NCBI GenBank assembly: GCA_012840355.1
Contig: DULN01000009.1
Span: forward strand, 1-64,000
Length of the DNA: 64,000 nt
From: Clostridiales bacterium
Lineage (GTDB): Bacteria > Bacillota > Clostridia > Oscillospirales > CAG-272
Direction of reading: 5' to 3'
The notes under the pieces are model-generated. The model ran no database searches. It was not told the origin of the DNA and saw only the letters and a list, made by a program, of their open reading frames with translations. Made by a program: the position numbers and the translations under genes. Of the stretch, positions 16,989 to 26,109 are shown piece after piece (position 1 is the stretch's first letter; the number at the start of each line of letters is the position of its first letter).

Positions 16989-18569
16989 TTATACCCCGCT
17001 TGCGCCGTAGTTCGACAAAACGCGGGCTGATGGGTCGTCTACATTGCAGCCTTCCCACGACCTGTTAGGCATCCAGAAATCGACTATCATGTGCGCTTGG
17101 CCGGGATAATACTTTTCAAAAATCTCGCGGTATAGCAGCGACTCGGGCGTATACGGCGGCACGTGCTCGTATCGTGCGCATTTTTTCTTTAGCTCATCCT
17201 CAGTATAAAGCTCCGCGGCATATTCCTTAATGTAATCGACCATCGAATGGCCGACGGCGTCGCTGAACGCCGCCTTCTCGCGCCATAGTATCCTCTCCGG
17301 CAAAATCCCATCCTCGGCAAACGCGCGGCGCAAGAGGTATTTTCCTTTGCCATACCTGTTCATTTTAAGCTCCGGGTTAAGGCTCATCACATACTCGGCA
17401 AACTCGAGGTCGCCGAAAGGCACGCGCGCCTCTAGCGAGTTGACCGCGATGCAACGGTCGGCGCGCAGCACGTCGTACATGTGTATTTCACGGATTCTCT
17501 TTTGTGCCTCGCGCTGAAACTCTTCCGCCGACGGCGCAAAGTCTGTGTATTTGTAGCCAAATAGCTCATCCGAAATCTCGCCGGTCAATAGCACCCTTAT
17601 ATCGGTATGCTCGTGTATGTATTTGCATACAAGATACATACCGATGCTCGCGCGCACGGTCGTTATATCGTACGACGCGAGCGCCTCTATAACCGGCTCG
17701 ATCGCGGCGATGACGTCGTTGCGCGTGATTAGAACTTCGGTATGCTCGCTTTCTATAAACTGCGCGACCTCTCGCGCGTATTTTAAGTCGATCGCGTCGT
17801 CGCTCATGCCGATAGAAAACGTGCGGATCGGCTTACCAAGCTCGTGCCGGGCAATCGCACATACAAGCGACGAGTCAAGCCCGCCGGAAAGCAAGAATCC
17901 CAGCGGTACGTCCGAGTCAAGCCTTTTTACAACCCCCGCAATGAGCTTATCGTGAATATTTTTGCACGCTGTGTCGATATCGTCATAGCATACTTCTTTA
18001 ACCGCCGCGACGTCGCGGTAGCAAACGAACTTTCCGTCGGCATAATAGTGTCCCGGCGGGAATGGCATTATTCGGTCACAGTACCCCACAAGGTTTTTCG
18101 GCTCACTGGCGAACGCGATGTCGCCGTTTTTCGCATAGCCATAATAAAGCGGCCTTATCCCAATAGGGTCGCGCGCGGCTACAAGCGAGCGCCGCCTTGC
18201 GTCCCAAATTATAAGCGCAAACTCCGCGTCGAGCATGCGGAACATGTCGGTGCCGTATTTTTCGTACAGCGGCAAAAGCACCTCGCAGTCTGAGCCGCTT
18301 TTAAAATCATACTCGCTCGAAAGCTGCTTTTTTATTGCGCGGAAGCCGTAAATTTCGCCGTTGCAAACCACATAGTTACCGCCAAGTTCAAAGGGCTGCA
18401 TCCCGCTCTCGTCAAGCCCCATAATCGAAAGCCGCCTAAAGCCCAGCAAAACGCCATCAACCGACACTATCCTTACAGCGTCGGGCCCGCGCGTTTTTGT
18501 TCTATCAAGGAGGCGTCCAAATTCTTCTTCTGAAATCGAGGCGCGCGAGGCGCCCATTATTGTGCACAT
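16989..18569 (-). CDS. asnB: Asparagine synthase (glutamine-hydrolysing)
   Basis: 526 residues. The class II amidotransferase domain begins with catalytic Cys2 (MCTIMG), with NGEIYGFRAIKK downstream. The synthase domain has the PP-loop LSGGLDSSLVCAIA (about 228-241) and the tail motifs expected for AsnB. It converts aspartate, glutamine and ATP to asparagine and glutamate. GGGGGT precedes the ATG. It opens the glutamine island, and asnS at 59.7 kb uses the product. Confidence 0.95.
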   Translation of the reverse strand: MCTIMGASRASISEEEFGRLLDRTKTRGPDAVRIVSVDGVLLGFRRLSIMGLDESGMQPFELGGNYVVCNGEIYGFRAIKKQLSSEYDFKSGSDCEVLLPLYEKYGTDMFRMLDAEFALIIWDARRRSLVAARDPIGIRPLYYGYAKNGDIAFASEPKNLVGYCDRIMPFPPGHYYADGKFVCYRDVAAVKEVCYDDIDTACKNIHDKLIAGVVKRLDSDVPLGFLLSGGLDSSLVCAIARHELGKPIRTFSIGMSDDAIDLKYAREVAQFIESEHTEVLITRNDVIAAIEPVIEALASYDITTVRASIGMYLVCKYIHEHTDIRVLLTGEISDELFGYKYTDFAPSAEEFQREAQKRIREIHMYDVLRADRCIAVNSLEARVPFGDLEFAEYVMSLNPELKMNRYGKGKYLLRRAFAEDGILPERILWREKAAFSDAVGHSMVDYIKEYAAELYTEDELKKKCARYEHVPPYTPESLLYREIFEKYYPGQAHMIVDFWMPNRSWEGCNVDDPSARVLSNYGASGV

Positions 18570-18683
18570 AAATTACCCCCAAAAAGATGCCGCGACCAAA
18601 TGCAGTCCGGTCTGCCGGCTGAGTATATGTTAAAATTTTAAATCATAGCCAATAAACCCCACACACGCCAGGAGAAGAGATGG

Positions 18684-18726
18684 CTGCATGCCGGCGCGAA
18701 AACCTTTCATTCGCCTCGGCATGCAG
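18684..18726. terminator. Strong hairpin downstream of the Amt/P-II gene
   Basis: CTGCATGCCG (18684-18693) and CGGCATGCAG (18717-18726) form a perfect 10-bp stem, with inner GGCG/CGCC pairing. The T-run (TTTTA) is on the plus-strand side, while the gene needing a terminator is on the minus strand, so termination there may be weak or need a factor. Confidence 0.5.
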
Positions 18727-18772
18727 TTTTATTGGGCTTTGGTTGCAAATTGTGTTCTATTTATTCAAAAGG

Positions 18773-20512
18773 TTATTCAACATCCTGCAGGGCGTCGTAG
18801 CCCTCTTCGCCGGTGCGCACCTTTATGACATTCTCGACGTCGTATACAAATATCTTGCCGTCGCCAATATGCCCGGTGTACAGCACTTTCTTTGCGGTTT
18901 CGATTACTTTTGAAACCGGGATCTTGCTTACCACAACCTCAACTTGCACTTTCGGCAAGAGGTTGGTTTCGACGGGCACGCCGCGGTAATACTCAGGCTG
19001 CCCTCTCTGCAGCCCGCACCCAAGCACATGGGTGACGGTCATGCCGGTTATGCCTATTTCGGTAAGCGCGTTCTTTAGCGCCTCGAGCTTCGAGTCTTTG
19101 CAGATAATCTCGACCTTAGTGATCTTGACGCCTGGCTTTGACGATGGCTTCGGCTCGGGCGGCGCTTCTGCGGCAACCGGCACATCGCCTGCAGCTTCAT
19201 CTGGAGCAGCTACTGCGGTCGCCGAGGTAACCGGCGGGGCAATCACAAAGTCCGGATACGCATGGTTGCCATGCTCACCAATGTCAAGTCCGTCAATTTC
19301 CTCTTCGGGAGAGACACGCAAGCCGAGCGTCTTGTCTATGATTATCCATACAAGCGTCGAGGTTACTAGGACAAACGCCGCGACACTTACCGTGCCAATC
19401 AGCTGGCTTACAAGCAGCCCGGCACCGCCTCCGTAGAAGATGCCGCTGTGCTGCGCGTATGAGGTGACGCCCTCTTTTGCGAACAACCCGACAAGCAGCG
19501 TGCCAAGCACTCCGCAGACAAGGTGGACGCTAGTCGCTCCGACCGGGTCGTCGATTTTGATTTTATCAAAGAAAAGCACCGCGAATACTACTACCACGCC
19601 GGCAATTGCGCCAATTATAAGAGAGCCAGCCACGGTCACATATGCGCATCCTGCGGTCACCGCGACAAGCCCCGCAAGGCAGCCGTTTATCGTCATCCCA
19701 AGATCTGGCTTGCCTATGAATAACCACGAGGTGGCGGTCGATGTGAGAATCGCGGCAATTGCCGAAGTGTTCGTCGTCAGGACGATGTGCGCGACGTCTG
19801 CGGGATTGTCAAGGCTCATCGTCGAGCCGGGGTTAAACCCGAACCAGCCGAGCCAAAGAATGAACAGCCCGATAACCGCAAGCGACATATTATGGCCTGG
19901 AATCGCTTTCGGCTTGCCATCGCTGCCGTACTTTCCGATACGCGGGCCTAGTAAAGCGGCGCCTGTCAGCGCAGCCCAGCCTCCGACCGAGTGCACGGCT
20001 GTGCTACCCGCAAAGTCGTGGAATGGGACCTTTAGCGTCGAGAGCCATCCTCCGCCCCATATCCAGTGCCCGGTTATCGGATATATGAGCAAAGTAAGGA
20101 TGAACGAGAATACTATAAACGATATATACTTGATGCGTTCGGCAACGGCGCCGGACACTATGGTCGCTGCGGTTCCGCAGAAGACAAGCATCCAGAAGAA
20201 GTTTGCCCAAAACGGGATTCCGTTGCCGGAGAGGTAATACGGGGTATTGTTAAGCTCTTCAGCCGTCTTGCCGAGTATCCATAGGTTTTCGGTGCCGACA
20301 AAGGGGTTTGTTCCCCCTTGCATCAGCCCCCAGCCAAGGAGCATAAAGCCAAGCGAAGAAACGGCAAAGACTATAAAGTTTTTCGACAGGATGTTGACGG
20401 CGTTTTTGCTTCTCGCAAATCCCGATTCGACTGCGGCGAAGCCTAAATTCATAAAGAACACTAGGAAACCTGCAACCAAAACCCATAGAGTATTGACTAT
20501 GCTATACTCCAT
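18773..20512 (-). CDS. Ammonium transporter fused to a P-II (GlnB/GlnK) domain
   Basis: 579 residues. The N-terminal 405 or so residues form an 11-helix Amt channel (FFMNLGFAAVESGF; pore region GGWAALTGAALLGPR; DDPVGATSVHLVCG). An Ala/Pro/Glu linker (about 410-460) leads to a complete P-II domain with T-loop GQPEYYRGVP, B-loop TGHIGDGKIFVYDVENVIKV. Free P-II trimers normally plug Amt trimers when nitrogen is ample; covalent fusion makes the gate part of the channel. It is 42 bp downstream of glnN, in the same operon. Confidence 0.95.
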   Translation of the reverse strand: MEYSIVNTLWVLVAGFLVFFMNLGFAAVESGFARSKNAVNILSKNFIVFAVSSLGFMLLGWGLMQGGTNPFVGTENLWILGKTAEELNNTPYYLSGNGIPFWANFFWMLVFCGTAATIVSGAVAERIKYISFIVFSFILTLLIYPITGHWIWGGGWLSTLKVPFHDFAGSTAVHSVGGWAALTGAALLGPRIGKYGSDGKPKAIPGHNMSLAVIGLFILWLGWFGFNPGSTMSLDNPADVAHIVLTTNTSAIAAILTSTATSWLFIGKPDLGMTINGCLAGLVAVTAGCAYVTVAGSLIIGAIAGVVVVFAVLFFDKIKIDDPVGATSVHLVCGVLGTLLVGLFAKEGVTSYAQHSGIFYGGGAGLLVSQLIGTVSVAAFVLVTSTLVWIIIDKTLGLRVSPEEEIDGLDIGEHGNHAYPDFVIAPPVTSATAVAAPDEAAGDVPVAAEAPPEPKPSSKPGVKITKVEIICKDSKLEALKNALTEIGITGMTVTHVLGCGLQRGQPEYYRGVPVETNLLPKVQVEVVVSKIPVSKVIETAKKVLYTGHIGDGKIFVYDVENVIKVRTGEEGYDALQDVE

Positions 20513-20554
20513 AATAGCCCTTCTCCTGTTTTATAGATTGGGGAACGGGTAAGC

Positions 20555-22651
20555 TTACCTAACGCTGAATAGCAGGTCGCCGTAAGTGGGGAATGGCCAG
20601 TATTTTGCCGCCACTATAAGCTCCGCCTCGTCTACCGCGGCGCGCAGCTCATTCATCTTTGGTATCACAAGGTCGCGATAGCCGCAGGCCTCCTCTGCTA
20701 CGTCTTTGATGCTGTGAACTTTTATAACCGCATCCTCAAGCGCGTCGGCCCTCGACGAGATAATGCTCATTAGAGTCGAAAGGCGTTCGAGCAAGCCCTT
20801 TTCATAGCTTATGTCGATGCTTTCAGATACCGCCTTCTTTGCTGCCGCGGTATTTGCAATATCGGATACATAAGCGGCGATTGCTGGAAGAATCTGCTTG
20901 CGCGTCATGTCGAGCATCGTCAAAGCTTCGATGTTTGTGACTTTGCAGTAATTCGACAGCAAGATTTCATATCTCGCGTGCAGTTCCTCCGCCGAGTACA
21001 CATTGTGGCTGGTCATAAGGTCGATATTCTTCTTGCTGATAAGGTGAGGAACCGCATCCGGCGTGGTCTTGAGGTTCAGCAGCCCGCGCTTTTCGACAGC
21101 TTCCTTCACCCATGCTTCGTCGTAGCCGTTGCCGTTGAAGATAATGCGCTTATGCTTGCTTATCGTCGTCTTTATAAGGTCGTTGAGCGTTGCTTTGAAG
21201 TCCGAGGCACCCTCAAGCACATCCGCAAACTGGCGTAGCGACTCAGCAACCGCGGTGTTAAGCATCGTGTTGGCGTCGGCTATGCTGCTTGACGAGCCGA
21301 CCATGCGGAACTCAAACTTGTTGCCGGTAAACGCGAACGGCGAGGTCCTGTTGCGGTCGGTCGTGTCTTTGGGCAGCTGTGGGAGAATAGACGTGCCAAG
21401 CAGTATCTTCTCTTTTGCCGCCGCATTATAGGGCTTGCCAGACTCAATCGACTCAAGGATCGCGGTAAGCTCGCTGCCAAGATAAACCGACACGATAGCC
21501 GGTGGAGCTTCGTTGGCGCCTAGCCGCAAATCGTTCGACGCCGTTGCGACCGAAAGGCGGAGCAGGTCCTGATAATCGTCCACCGCTTTGATTACCGCGA
21601 CAAGGAACAAGAGGAACTGCGCGTTTTCGTACGGCGTTTCGCCCGGCGAGAGCAGGTTTACCCCGGTGTTCGTCTCAAGCGACCAGTTGTTGTGCTTGCC
21701 GGAGCCGTTCACACCAGCAAAAGGCTTCTCGTGGAGCAGGCAAACAAGCCCATGGCGCAGCGCGACCTGCTGCATAATCTCCATTACCAGCTGGTTGTGG
21801 TCGGTCGCGACGTTGAGCGTCGTGTGGATAGGCGCAAGCTCGTGCTGGGAGGGCGCGACCTCGTTGTGCTCGGTCTTCGCGAGAACTCCAAGCTTCCAAA
21901 GTTCTTCGTTGAGGTCTTCCATAAACGCTGCAACGCGCGGCTTTATCGAGCCGAAGTAGTGGTCTTCAAGCTCCTGGCCTTTGGGCGGGCGTGCTCCAAA
22001 CAGCGTGCGGCCAGTAAAAATCAAGTCGGGCCGCCTTTCGTAAAGCGCGCGGTCTACAAGGAAGTATTCCTGCTCGGGTCCGACGGTGGGATAAACATAC
22101 GAAACATCTGTGTTCCCGAAAAGCCGCAGGATGCGCAGCGCCTGCTTGTTGAGCGCCTCCATCGAACGAAGCAGCGGCGTCTTTTTGTCGAGCGCGTGGC
22201 CGCCGTACGAACAGAACGCGGTCGGGATGCAAAGCGTCTTGCCCTTTATAAACGCGTAAGAGGTTGGGTCCCAAGCGGTGTAGCCGCGAGCTTCAAACGT
22301 GGCACGCAAGCCGCCCGACGGGAATGACGACGCGTCCGGCTCGCCGCGGACCAGCTGCTTGCCCGAAAACTCCATTATGACTTTGCCGTCGGGAGTCGGC
22401 GAGATGAAGCTGTCGTGCTTTTCGGCGGTGATACCGGTTAGCGGCTGGAACCAGTGCGTGTAATGTGTCGCCCCGTGCTCGATCGCCCAATCCTTCATCG
22501 CGTTAGCGACTACGTTCGCTACCTCGATGTCAAGGTCCTTGCCTTCCTTTATGGTACGCATCAGGGAATTGTAGGTCTCTGCGGGAAGGCGCTGTTTCAT
22601 TACTGTCGGGCCGAAGACGAGTGAGCCGAAATAATCGGGGAGCTTTTTCAT
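20555..22651 (-). CDS. glnN: Type III glutamine synthetase
   Basis: 698 residues, the length of GSIII. It makes glutamine from glutamate, ammonium and ATP. Seen: [20 protein letters not shown] near the N-terminus, [29 protein letters not shown] and [15 protein letters not shown] (catalytic barrel), [18 protein letters not shown]-type ribosome site just upstream. First gene of glnN-amt/P-II; its leader holds a promoter at 22743-22771 and an attenuator-like hairpin at 22696-22733. Confidence 0.96.
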   Translation of the reverse strand: MKKLPDYFGSLVFGPTVMKQRLPAETYNSLMRTIKEGKDLDIEVANVVANAMKDWAIEHGATHYTHWFQPLTGITAEKHDSFISPTPDGKVIMEFSGKQLVRGEPDASSFPSGGLRATFEARGYTAWDPTSYAFIKGKTLCIPTAFCSYGGHALDKKTPLLRSMEALNKQALRILRLFGNTDVSYVYPTVGPEQEYFLVDRALYERRPDLIFTGRTLFGARPPKGQELEDHYFGSIKPRVAAFMEDLNEELWKLGVLAKTEHNEVAPSQHELAPIHTTLNVATDHNQLVMEIMQQVALRHGLVCLLHEKPFAGVNGSGKHNNWSLETNTGVNLLSPGETPYENAQFLLFLVAVIKAVDDYQDLLRLSVATASNDLRLGANEAPPAIVSVYLGSELTAILESIESGKPYNAAAKEKILLGTSILPQLPKDTTDRNRTSPFAFTGNKFEFRMVGSSSSIADANTMLNTAVAESLRQFADVLEGASDFKATLNDLIKTTISKHKRIIFNGNGYDEAWVKEAVEKRGLLNLKTTPDAVPHLISKKNIDLMTSHNVYSAEELHARYEILLSNYCKVTNIEALTMLDMTRKQILPAIAAYVSDIANTAAAKKAVSESIDISYEKGLLERLSTLMSIISSRADALEDAVIKVHSIKDVAEEACGYRDLVIPKMNELRAAVDEAELIVAAKYWPFPTYGDLLFSVR

Positions 22652-22695
22652 ATGGAGCCTCCTGTTGCCTTCTCAAAGTTTTTTACAAAGATAAA

Positions 22696-22733
22696 GCGCC
22701 GCAGATACCAATCTGCGGCGCCTTTGCCGTATT
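22696..22733 (-). promoter_or_regulatory. glnN leader: terminator hairpin overlapped by an A1/G4 hexaloop hairpin
   Basis: On the minus-strand RNA, GCGCCGCAGAT-TGGT-ATCTGCGGCGC (22721-22696) forms a perfect 11-bp stem followed by TTTATCTTT. Just before and overlapping it, CGGC-AAAGGC-GCCG forms a small stem with a 6-nt loop having A at position 1 and G at position 4, as in ANTAR targets. The two cannot form together. The attenuator role is inference; the known ANTAR motif has two such hairpins and only one fits after the predicted start site. Confidence 0.55.
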
Positions 22734-22742
22734 GACACTAAC

Positions 22743-22771
22743 ATTATAATCGCGCTGTATCAATTTGTCAA
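22743..22771 (-). promoter_or_regulatory. Sigma-A consensus promoter of glnN
   Basis: Minus strand: TTGACA (22771-22766), 17-bp spacer, TATAAT (22748-22743), both perfect. The predicted start near 22736 gives a leader of about 85 nt containing the hairpins at 22696-22733. Confidence 0.92.
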
Positions 22772-22858
22772 TAGTTTTTTCAAAAATGCATGACATTTTA
22801 AAAGATTATGCATATTCGTCAATGCCGAGGCAATTAGCTGGGCAATTGCTTGTGTGTA

Positions 22859-22887
22859 TTGCAAGATTGTGTATTGTGTTCTTGCAA
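22859..22887. promoter_or_regulatory. Dyad TTGCAAGA-N13-TCTTGCAA between the divergent nitrogen promoters
   Basis: Perfect 8-bp inverted repeat with 13 bp between arms, inside a run of TGTGTATTG-like direct repeats (22850-22880). It ends 5 bp before the -35 box of the glutamate synthase promoter. It does not match the GlnR/TnrA consensus TGTNA-N7-TNACA. A regulator-binding site is inferred from position and symmetry. Confidence 0.45.
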
Positions 22888-22892
22888 ATCCA

Positions 22893-22922
22893 TTGACAAA
22901 ATAGCAACCTACCGATTATAAT
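22893..22922 (+). promoter_or_regulatory. Sigma-A promoter of the glutamate synthase operon
   Basis: TTGACA at 22893-22898, an 18-bp spacer, TATAAT at 22917-22922. The predicted start near 22929 is directly upstream of the leader hairpins at 22932-22990. Confidence 0.88.
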
Positions 22923-22931
22923 AATACTACC

Positions 22932-22990
22932 GTGAACAATGGCGTTCATCAGCGGGCAAGCTATGCCCGCGCGATGAGCGCCTTTTTCTT
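22932..22990 (+). promoter_or_regulatory. Glutamate synthase leader: attenuator with A1/G4 hexaloop hairpin
   Basis: GGCGTTCATC (22941-22950) pairs with GATGAGCGCC, enclosing a second stem GCGGGC/GCCCGC, and is followed by TTTTT: a terminator about 50 bp before the first gene. An alternative hairpin, TGAAC-AATGGC-GTTCA (22933-22948), uses the 5' arm of that terminator and presents a 6-nt loop with A1 and G4. This is the geometry by which ANTAR proteins prevent termination; the operon itself encodes an ANTAR protein at 29348. Confidence 0.62.
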
Positions 22991-23042
22991 TCCTTATTAA
23001 TATTTGTGCGTTTATTCTGAAAATTACGGACGGTGATCACTG

Positions 23043-24143
23043 ATGAAGCTTGTCGAAGGCCGGGTGCGCATCCCGTCGGGTTGCGCGATTTCCGGAATCA
23101 TATCGCGCGACAGAAGAAAATTTACCGGCGAGCGCATTGTCGAGTCTATGAAAGTCATGCGCGAGCGATCTAACGGGCTTGGCGGGGGTTTTGCGGCATA
23201 TGGCATTTATCCCAAATACAAAGACAGCTACGCGCTGCATATATTTTATAACGATTCAAACGCCAAGCGCGAGTGCGAAGCATTTTTGAACGAACATTTT
23301 GAAATCGACGAAGCGTCGGAGCTGCCGACGCGCAAAATCCCCGAAATCACCGACGAGCCGCTTATCTGGCGCTATTTTGCGCTACCCCGCCCGTCAAGGC
23401 TCGCGGCAAGCCAGCTCGACGAGCGAGAATACACCGCGCGCTGCGTGTTCGCCATTAACGCGCGAATCGACGGCGCTTATGTTTTCTCAAGCGGCAAGAA
23501 TATGGGCGTGTTTAAAGCGGTTGGATACCCAGAGGACGTCGGAAGGTTTTACATGCTCGACGAGTACGAAGGCTATATGTTCATCGGCCACGGCCGCTAT
23601 CCTACAAATACCCCCGGTTGGTGGGGAGGCGCACACCCATTCTCGCTTTTGGACTTTGCCGTAGTGCACAACGGCGAAATCTCGTCCTATGACGCAAACC
23701 GAAGGTTTATTGAGATGTTCGGCTACCGGTGCGCGCTGATGACCGATACCGAGGTTATCACTTATATTCTCGATTATCTCATACGCCACGTGGGGCTGAC
23801 GCTTGAAGAGAGCGCTTCGGTTATTGCGGCGCCTTTCTGGAGCTCGATTGCAAAAAAGCCGCCCGAAGAGCGCGAGCGGCTGACGTACCTGCGCACAATG
23901 TTCCCGAGCCTGCTTGTCACCGGACCGTTTTCGATTATTTTCTGCTTTGAAGGCGGCATGATGGCGCTTAACGACCGGCTAAAGCTGCGCTCGATGGTCA
24001 CCGCCGAAAAAGGCGACATGGTCTATGTCGCAAGCGAAGAATGCGCTATACGCGCGGTAGAGCCCGACGCAGAAAACCTGCGATATCCTTCTGGCGGCGA
24101 GCCGGTAATCGTAACACTAAACGGAGGCAAAGACAATGCCTAA
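23043..24143 (+). CDS. Glutamate synthase amidotransferase subunit (class II GATase, GlxB/MgsA-like)
   Basis: 366 residues. An N-terminal-nucleophile amidotransferase with GCAISGIISRD, GHGRYPTNTPGW (substrate Arg region) and VVHNGEISSYDANRRFIE, as in split, archaeal-type glutamate synthases. The presumed catalytic Cys is residue 14, so a 13-residue propeptide must be removed, or a start codon is missed; no in-frame start abuts the Cys. It releases ammonia from glutamine for the FMN subunit encoded next, whose ATG overlaps its stop by 8 bp. The same fold occurs in N-methylglutamate synthase. Confidence 0.88.
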   Translation: MKLVEGRVRIPSGCAISGIISRDRRKFTGERIVESMKVMRERSNGLGGGFAAYGIYPKYKDSYALHIFYNDSNAKRECEAFLNEHFEIDEASELPTRKIPEITDEPLIWRYFALPRPSRLAASQLDEREYTARCVFAINARIDGAYVFSSGKNMGVFKAVGYPEDVGRFYMLDEYEGYMFIGHGRYPTNTPGWWGGAHPFSLLDFAVVHNGEISSYDANRRFIEMFGYRCALMTDTEVITYILDYLIRHVGLTLEESASVIAAPFWSSIAKKPPEERERLTYLRTMFPSLLVTGPFSIIFCFEGGMMALNDRLKLRSMVTAEKGDMVYVASEECAIRAVEPDAENLRYPSGGEPVIVTLNGGKDNA

Positions 24144-25638
24144 TTATATCTTACCGGATTTTGAAGTTGAGCGAAGAGACGACAGATGCATCCGTTGCCG
24201 TGTTTGCGAACGGCAATGCGCCAACGAGGTGCACTCATACGATGAAGAAAATGATGTCATGCTTGCCGATGAGTTGAAATGCGTCGGCTGCCACCGCTGT
24301 GTTGCGCTCTGCCCTACGCGTGCACTGAAAATTGTAAAATATAGCGGCACTTTCCGTGAAAACGCTAACTGGTCAAACCAGTCGATACTGGAGATTTACA
24401 AGCAGGCTGAAAGCGGCGGCGTGCTTTTGTCTTCCATGGGCACGCCAAACCCATGTCCCGTTTATTTCGATAAAATCCTCATCAACGCCTCTCAGGTTAC
24501 AAACCCCTCGATCGACCCACTACGCGAGCCGATGGAAACGCGCGTCTTCCTCGGCAAAAGACCCCAAAATATAGAGCGCGACGAGACAGGCAAGCTCAAT
24601 AACAACCTGCCGCCCCAGCTTGAACTTTCGGTTCCGATCATGTTTTCGGCGATGTCGTACGGCTCGATAAGCTACAACGCGCACGAGAGCCTCGCGCGCG
24701 CGGCGACCGAGCTTGGCATCTACTACAATACCGGCGAAGGCGGCTTGCACGAGGACTTCTACAAATATGGCCCGAACACGATTGTTCAGGTCGCATCCGG
24801 ACGATTCGGCGTGCATAAGGGTTACCTCGACGTCGCCGCAGCGATTGAAATCAAGATGGGCCAAGGCGCAAAGCCGGGCATCGGCGGGCACCTTCCCGGC
24901 GAAAAAATCACAGAAGACGTCTCACGTGCCCGCATGATCCCCGTCGGCACCGACGCAATCTCGCCGGCGCCGCACCACGATATATATTCAATTGAAGATT
25001 TGCGCCAGCTTGTCTACTCGCTCAAAGAAGCGACCGAGTACAAAAAGCCGGTCATTGTAAAAGTCGCGGCGGTACACAACATCGCGGCGATAGCCAGCGG
25101 CATAGCGCGCAGCGGCGCGGACATAATCGCAATCGACGGCTTCCGCGGCGGAACTGGCGCGGCGCCGACCCGCATACGCGACAACGTCGGCATCCCCATC
25201 GAGCTTGCGCTCGCAAGCGTCGACAAGCGGCTGCGCGACGAGGGCATCCGCGGCAATGTCTCGCTTGTCGTGGCGGGTAGCATCCGCAACTCGGCCGACG
25301 TCGTCAAAGCCATCGCGCTCGGCGCGGACGCCTGCTACATAGGCACGGCGGCTCTCATCGCGCTCGGCTGCCATCTTTGCAGGACCTGCCACCTTGGCAA
25401 ATGCAATTGGGGCATCGCGACCCAGCGCCCCGACCTTGTAAAGCGGCTTAATCCCGAAATCGGTTACAAGAGGCTTGTCAACCTCGTCACCGCATGGCAG
25501 CACGAAATCAAAGAGCTACTCGGCGGCATGGGCATCAACTCAATCGAGGCGCTGCGCGGAAACCGGCTTATGCTGCGAGGCGTCGGCCTCAACGAAAAAG
25601 AGCTTGAGATTTTAGGAATTAAACATGCGGGCGAGTAA
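24136..25638 (+). CDS. Glutamate synthase FMN subunit with N-terminal 2[4Fe-4S] ferredoxin domain (archaeal-type GltB)
   Basis: 500 residues. The N-terminal ferredoxin has CIRCRVCERQC (about 19-29) and CVGCHRCVALCP (about 52-63). The (beta/alpha)8 glutamate synthase domain follows with GGFRGGTGAAPTRIRDNVG (FMN and 2-oxoglutarate site) and the [3Fe-4S] ligand run CHLCRTCHLGKC. The protein reductively aminates 2-oxoglutarate with ammonia delivered from the GATase. The layout is that of split, archaeal-type enzymes rather than the large NADPH-GOGAT alpha chain. Electrons presumably arrive through the ferredoxin and FAD subunits encoded downstream. Confidence 0.94.
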   Translation: MPNYILPDFEVERRDDRCIRCRVCERQCANEVHSYDEENDVMLADELKCVGCHRCVALCPTRALKIVKYSGTFRENANWSNQSILEIYKQAESGGVLLSSMGTPNPCPVYFDKILINASQVTNPSIDPLREPMETRVFLGKRPQNIERDETGKLNNNLPPQLELSVPIMFSAMSYGSISYNAHESLARAATELGIYYNTGEGGLHEDFYKYGPNTIVQVASGRFGVHKGYLDVAAAIEIKMGQGAKPGIGGHLPGEKITEDVSRARMIPVGTDAISPAPHHDIYSIEDLRQLVYSLKEATEYKKPVIVKVAAVHNIAAIASGIARSGADIIAIDGFRGGTGAAPTRIRDNVGIPIELALASVDKRLRDEGIRGNVSLVVAGSIRNSADVVKAIALGADACYIGTAALIALGCHLCRTCHLGKCNWGIATQRPDLVKRLNPEIGYKRLVNLVTAWQHEIKELLGGMGINSIEALRGNRLMLRGVGLNEKELEILGIKHAGE

Positions 25639-25672
25639 TCCTTGCAAATCCCACAGGCTAAGGGGAGTAGTT

Positions 25673-26107
25673 ATGAAAAGAGTATACGTTAATGAAAAAT
25701 GGTGCCTCGGCTGCCGGCTCTGCGAGTACAACTGCGCCTTCGCCAACTCGGGTGAAAAAGATATGGTAAAGGCGCTGAAAGGCAAAAAAATTTACCCGCG
25801 TATCAGGGTCGACGAGCATGACGGCATTACTTTTGCGGTATCCTGCCGCCACTGCGAGGATCCGATCTGCGTCAAAAGCTGCATCGCGGGCGCACTATCA
25901 AAAGAAGGCGATGGCATGGTAAAGCTCGACCGCACAAAGTGCGTCGGCTGCCTTACCTGCGTGCTCGTCTGCCCATATGGGGCGGTCGTCCAGGACGAGA
26001 GGGGCGCGGCGTTAAAATGCGAACTGTGCCTTACCAATACCGCCGGATACCCCGCATGCGTTAAAGGCTGCCCAAACGCTGCCATCGTTTACGAAGAGAG
26101 GGATTGA
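25673..26107 (+). CDS. Four-cluster [4Fe-4S] ferredoxin-type electron carrier subunit
   Basis: 144 residues from ATG 25673, preceded by AGGGGAG; an upstream in-frame ATG at 25625 overlaps the previous gene. Four cysteine groups are visible: CLGCRLCEYNC, CRHCEDPICVKSC, CVGCLTCVLVCP and CELC...CVKGCP, the HycB/DmsB-like pattern for four cubane clusters. It probably wires the FAD subunit (26110) to the FMN subunit (24136). Confidence 0.92.
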   Translation: MKRVYVNEKWCLGCRLCEYNCAFANSGEKDMVKALKGKKIYPRIRVDEHDGITFAVSCRHCEDPICVKSCIAGALSKEGDGMVKLDRTKCVGCLTCVLVCPYGAVVQDERGAALKCELCLTNTAGYPACVKGCPNAAIVYEERD

Positions 26108-26109
26108 AA

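Noticed and set aside
22932-22990. Terminator of an upstream plus-strand gene
   Set aside because: No plus-strand gene lies upstream; a promoter with good boxes ends 10 bp before the hairpin, so it belongs to the leader of the glutamate synthase operon.
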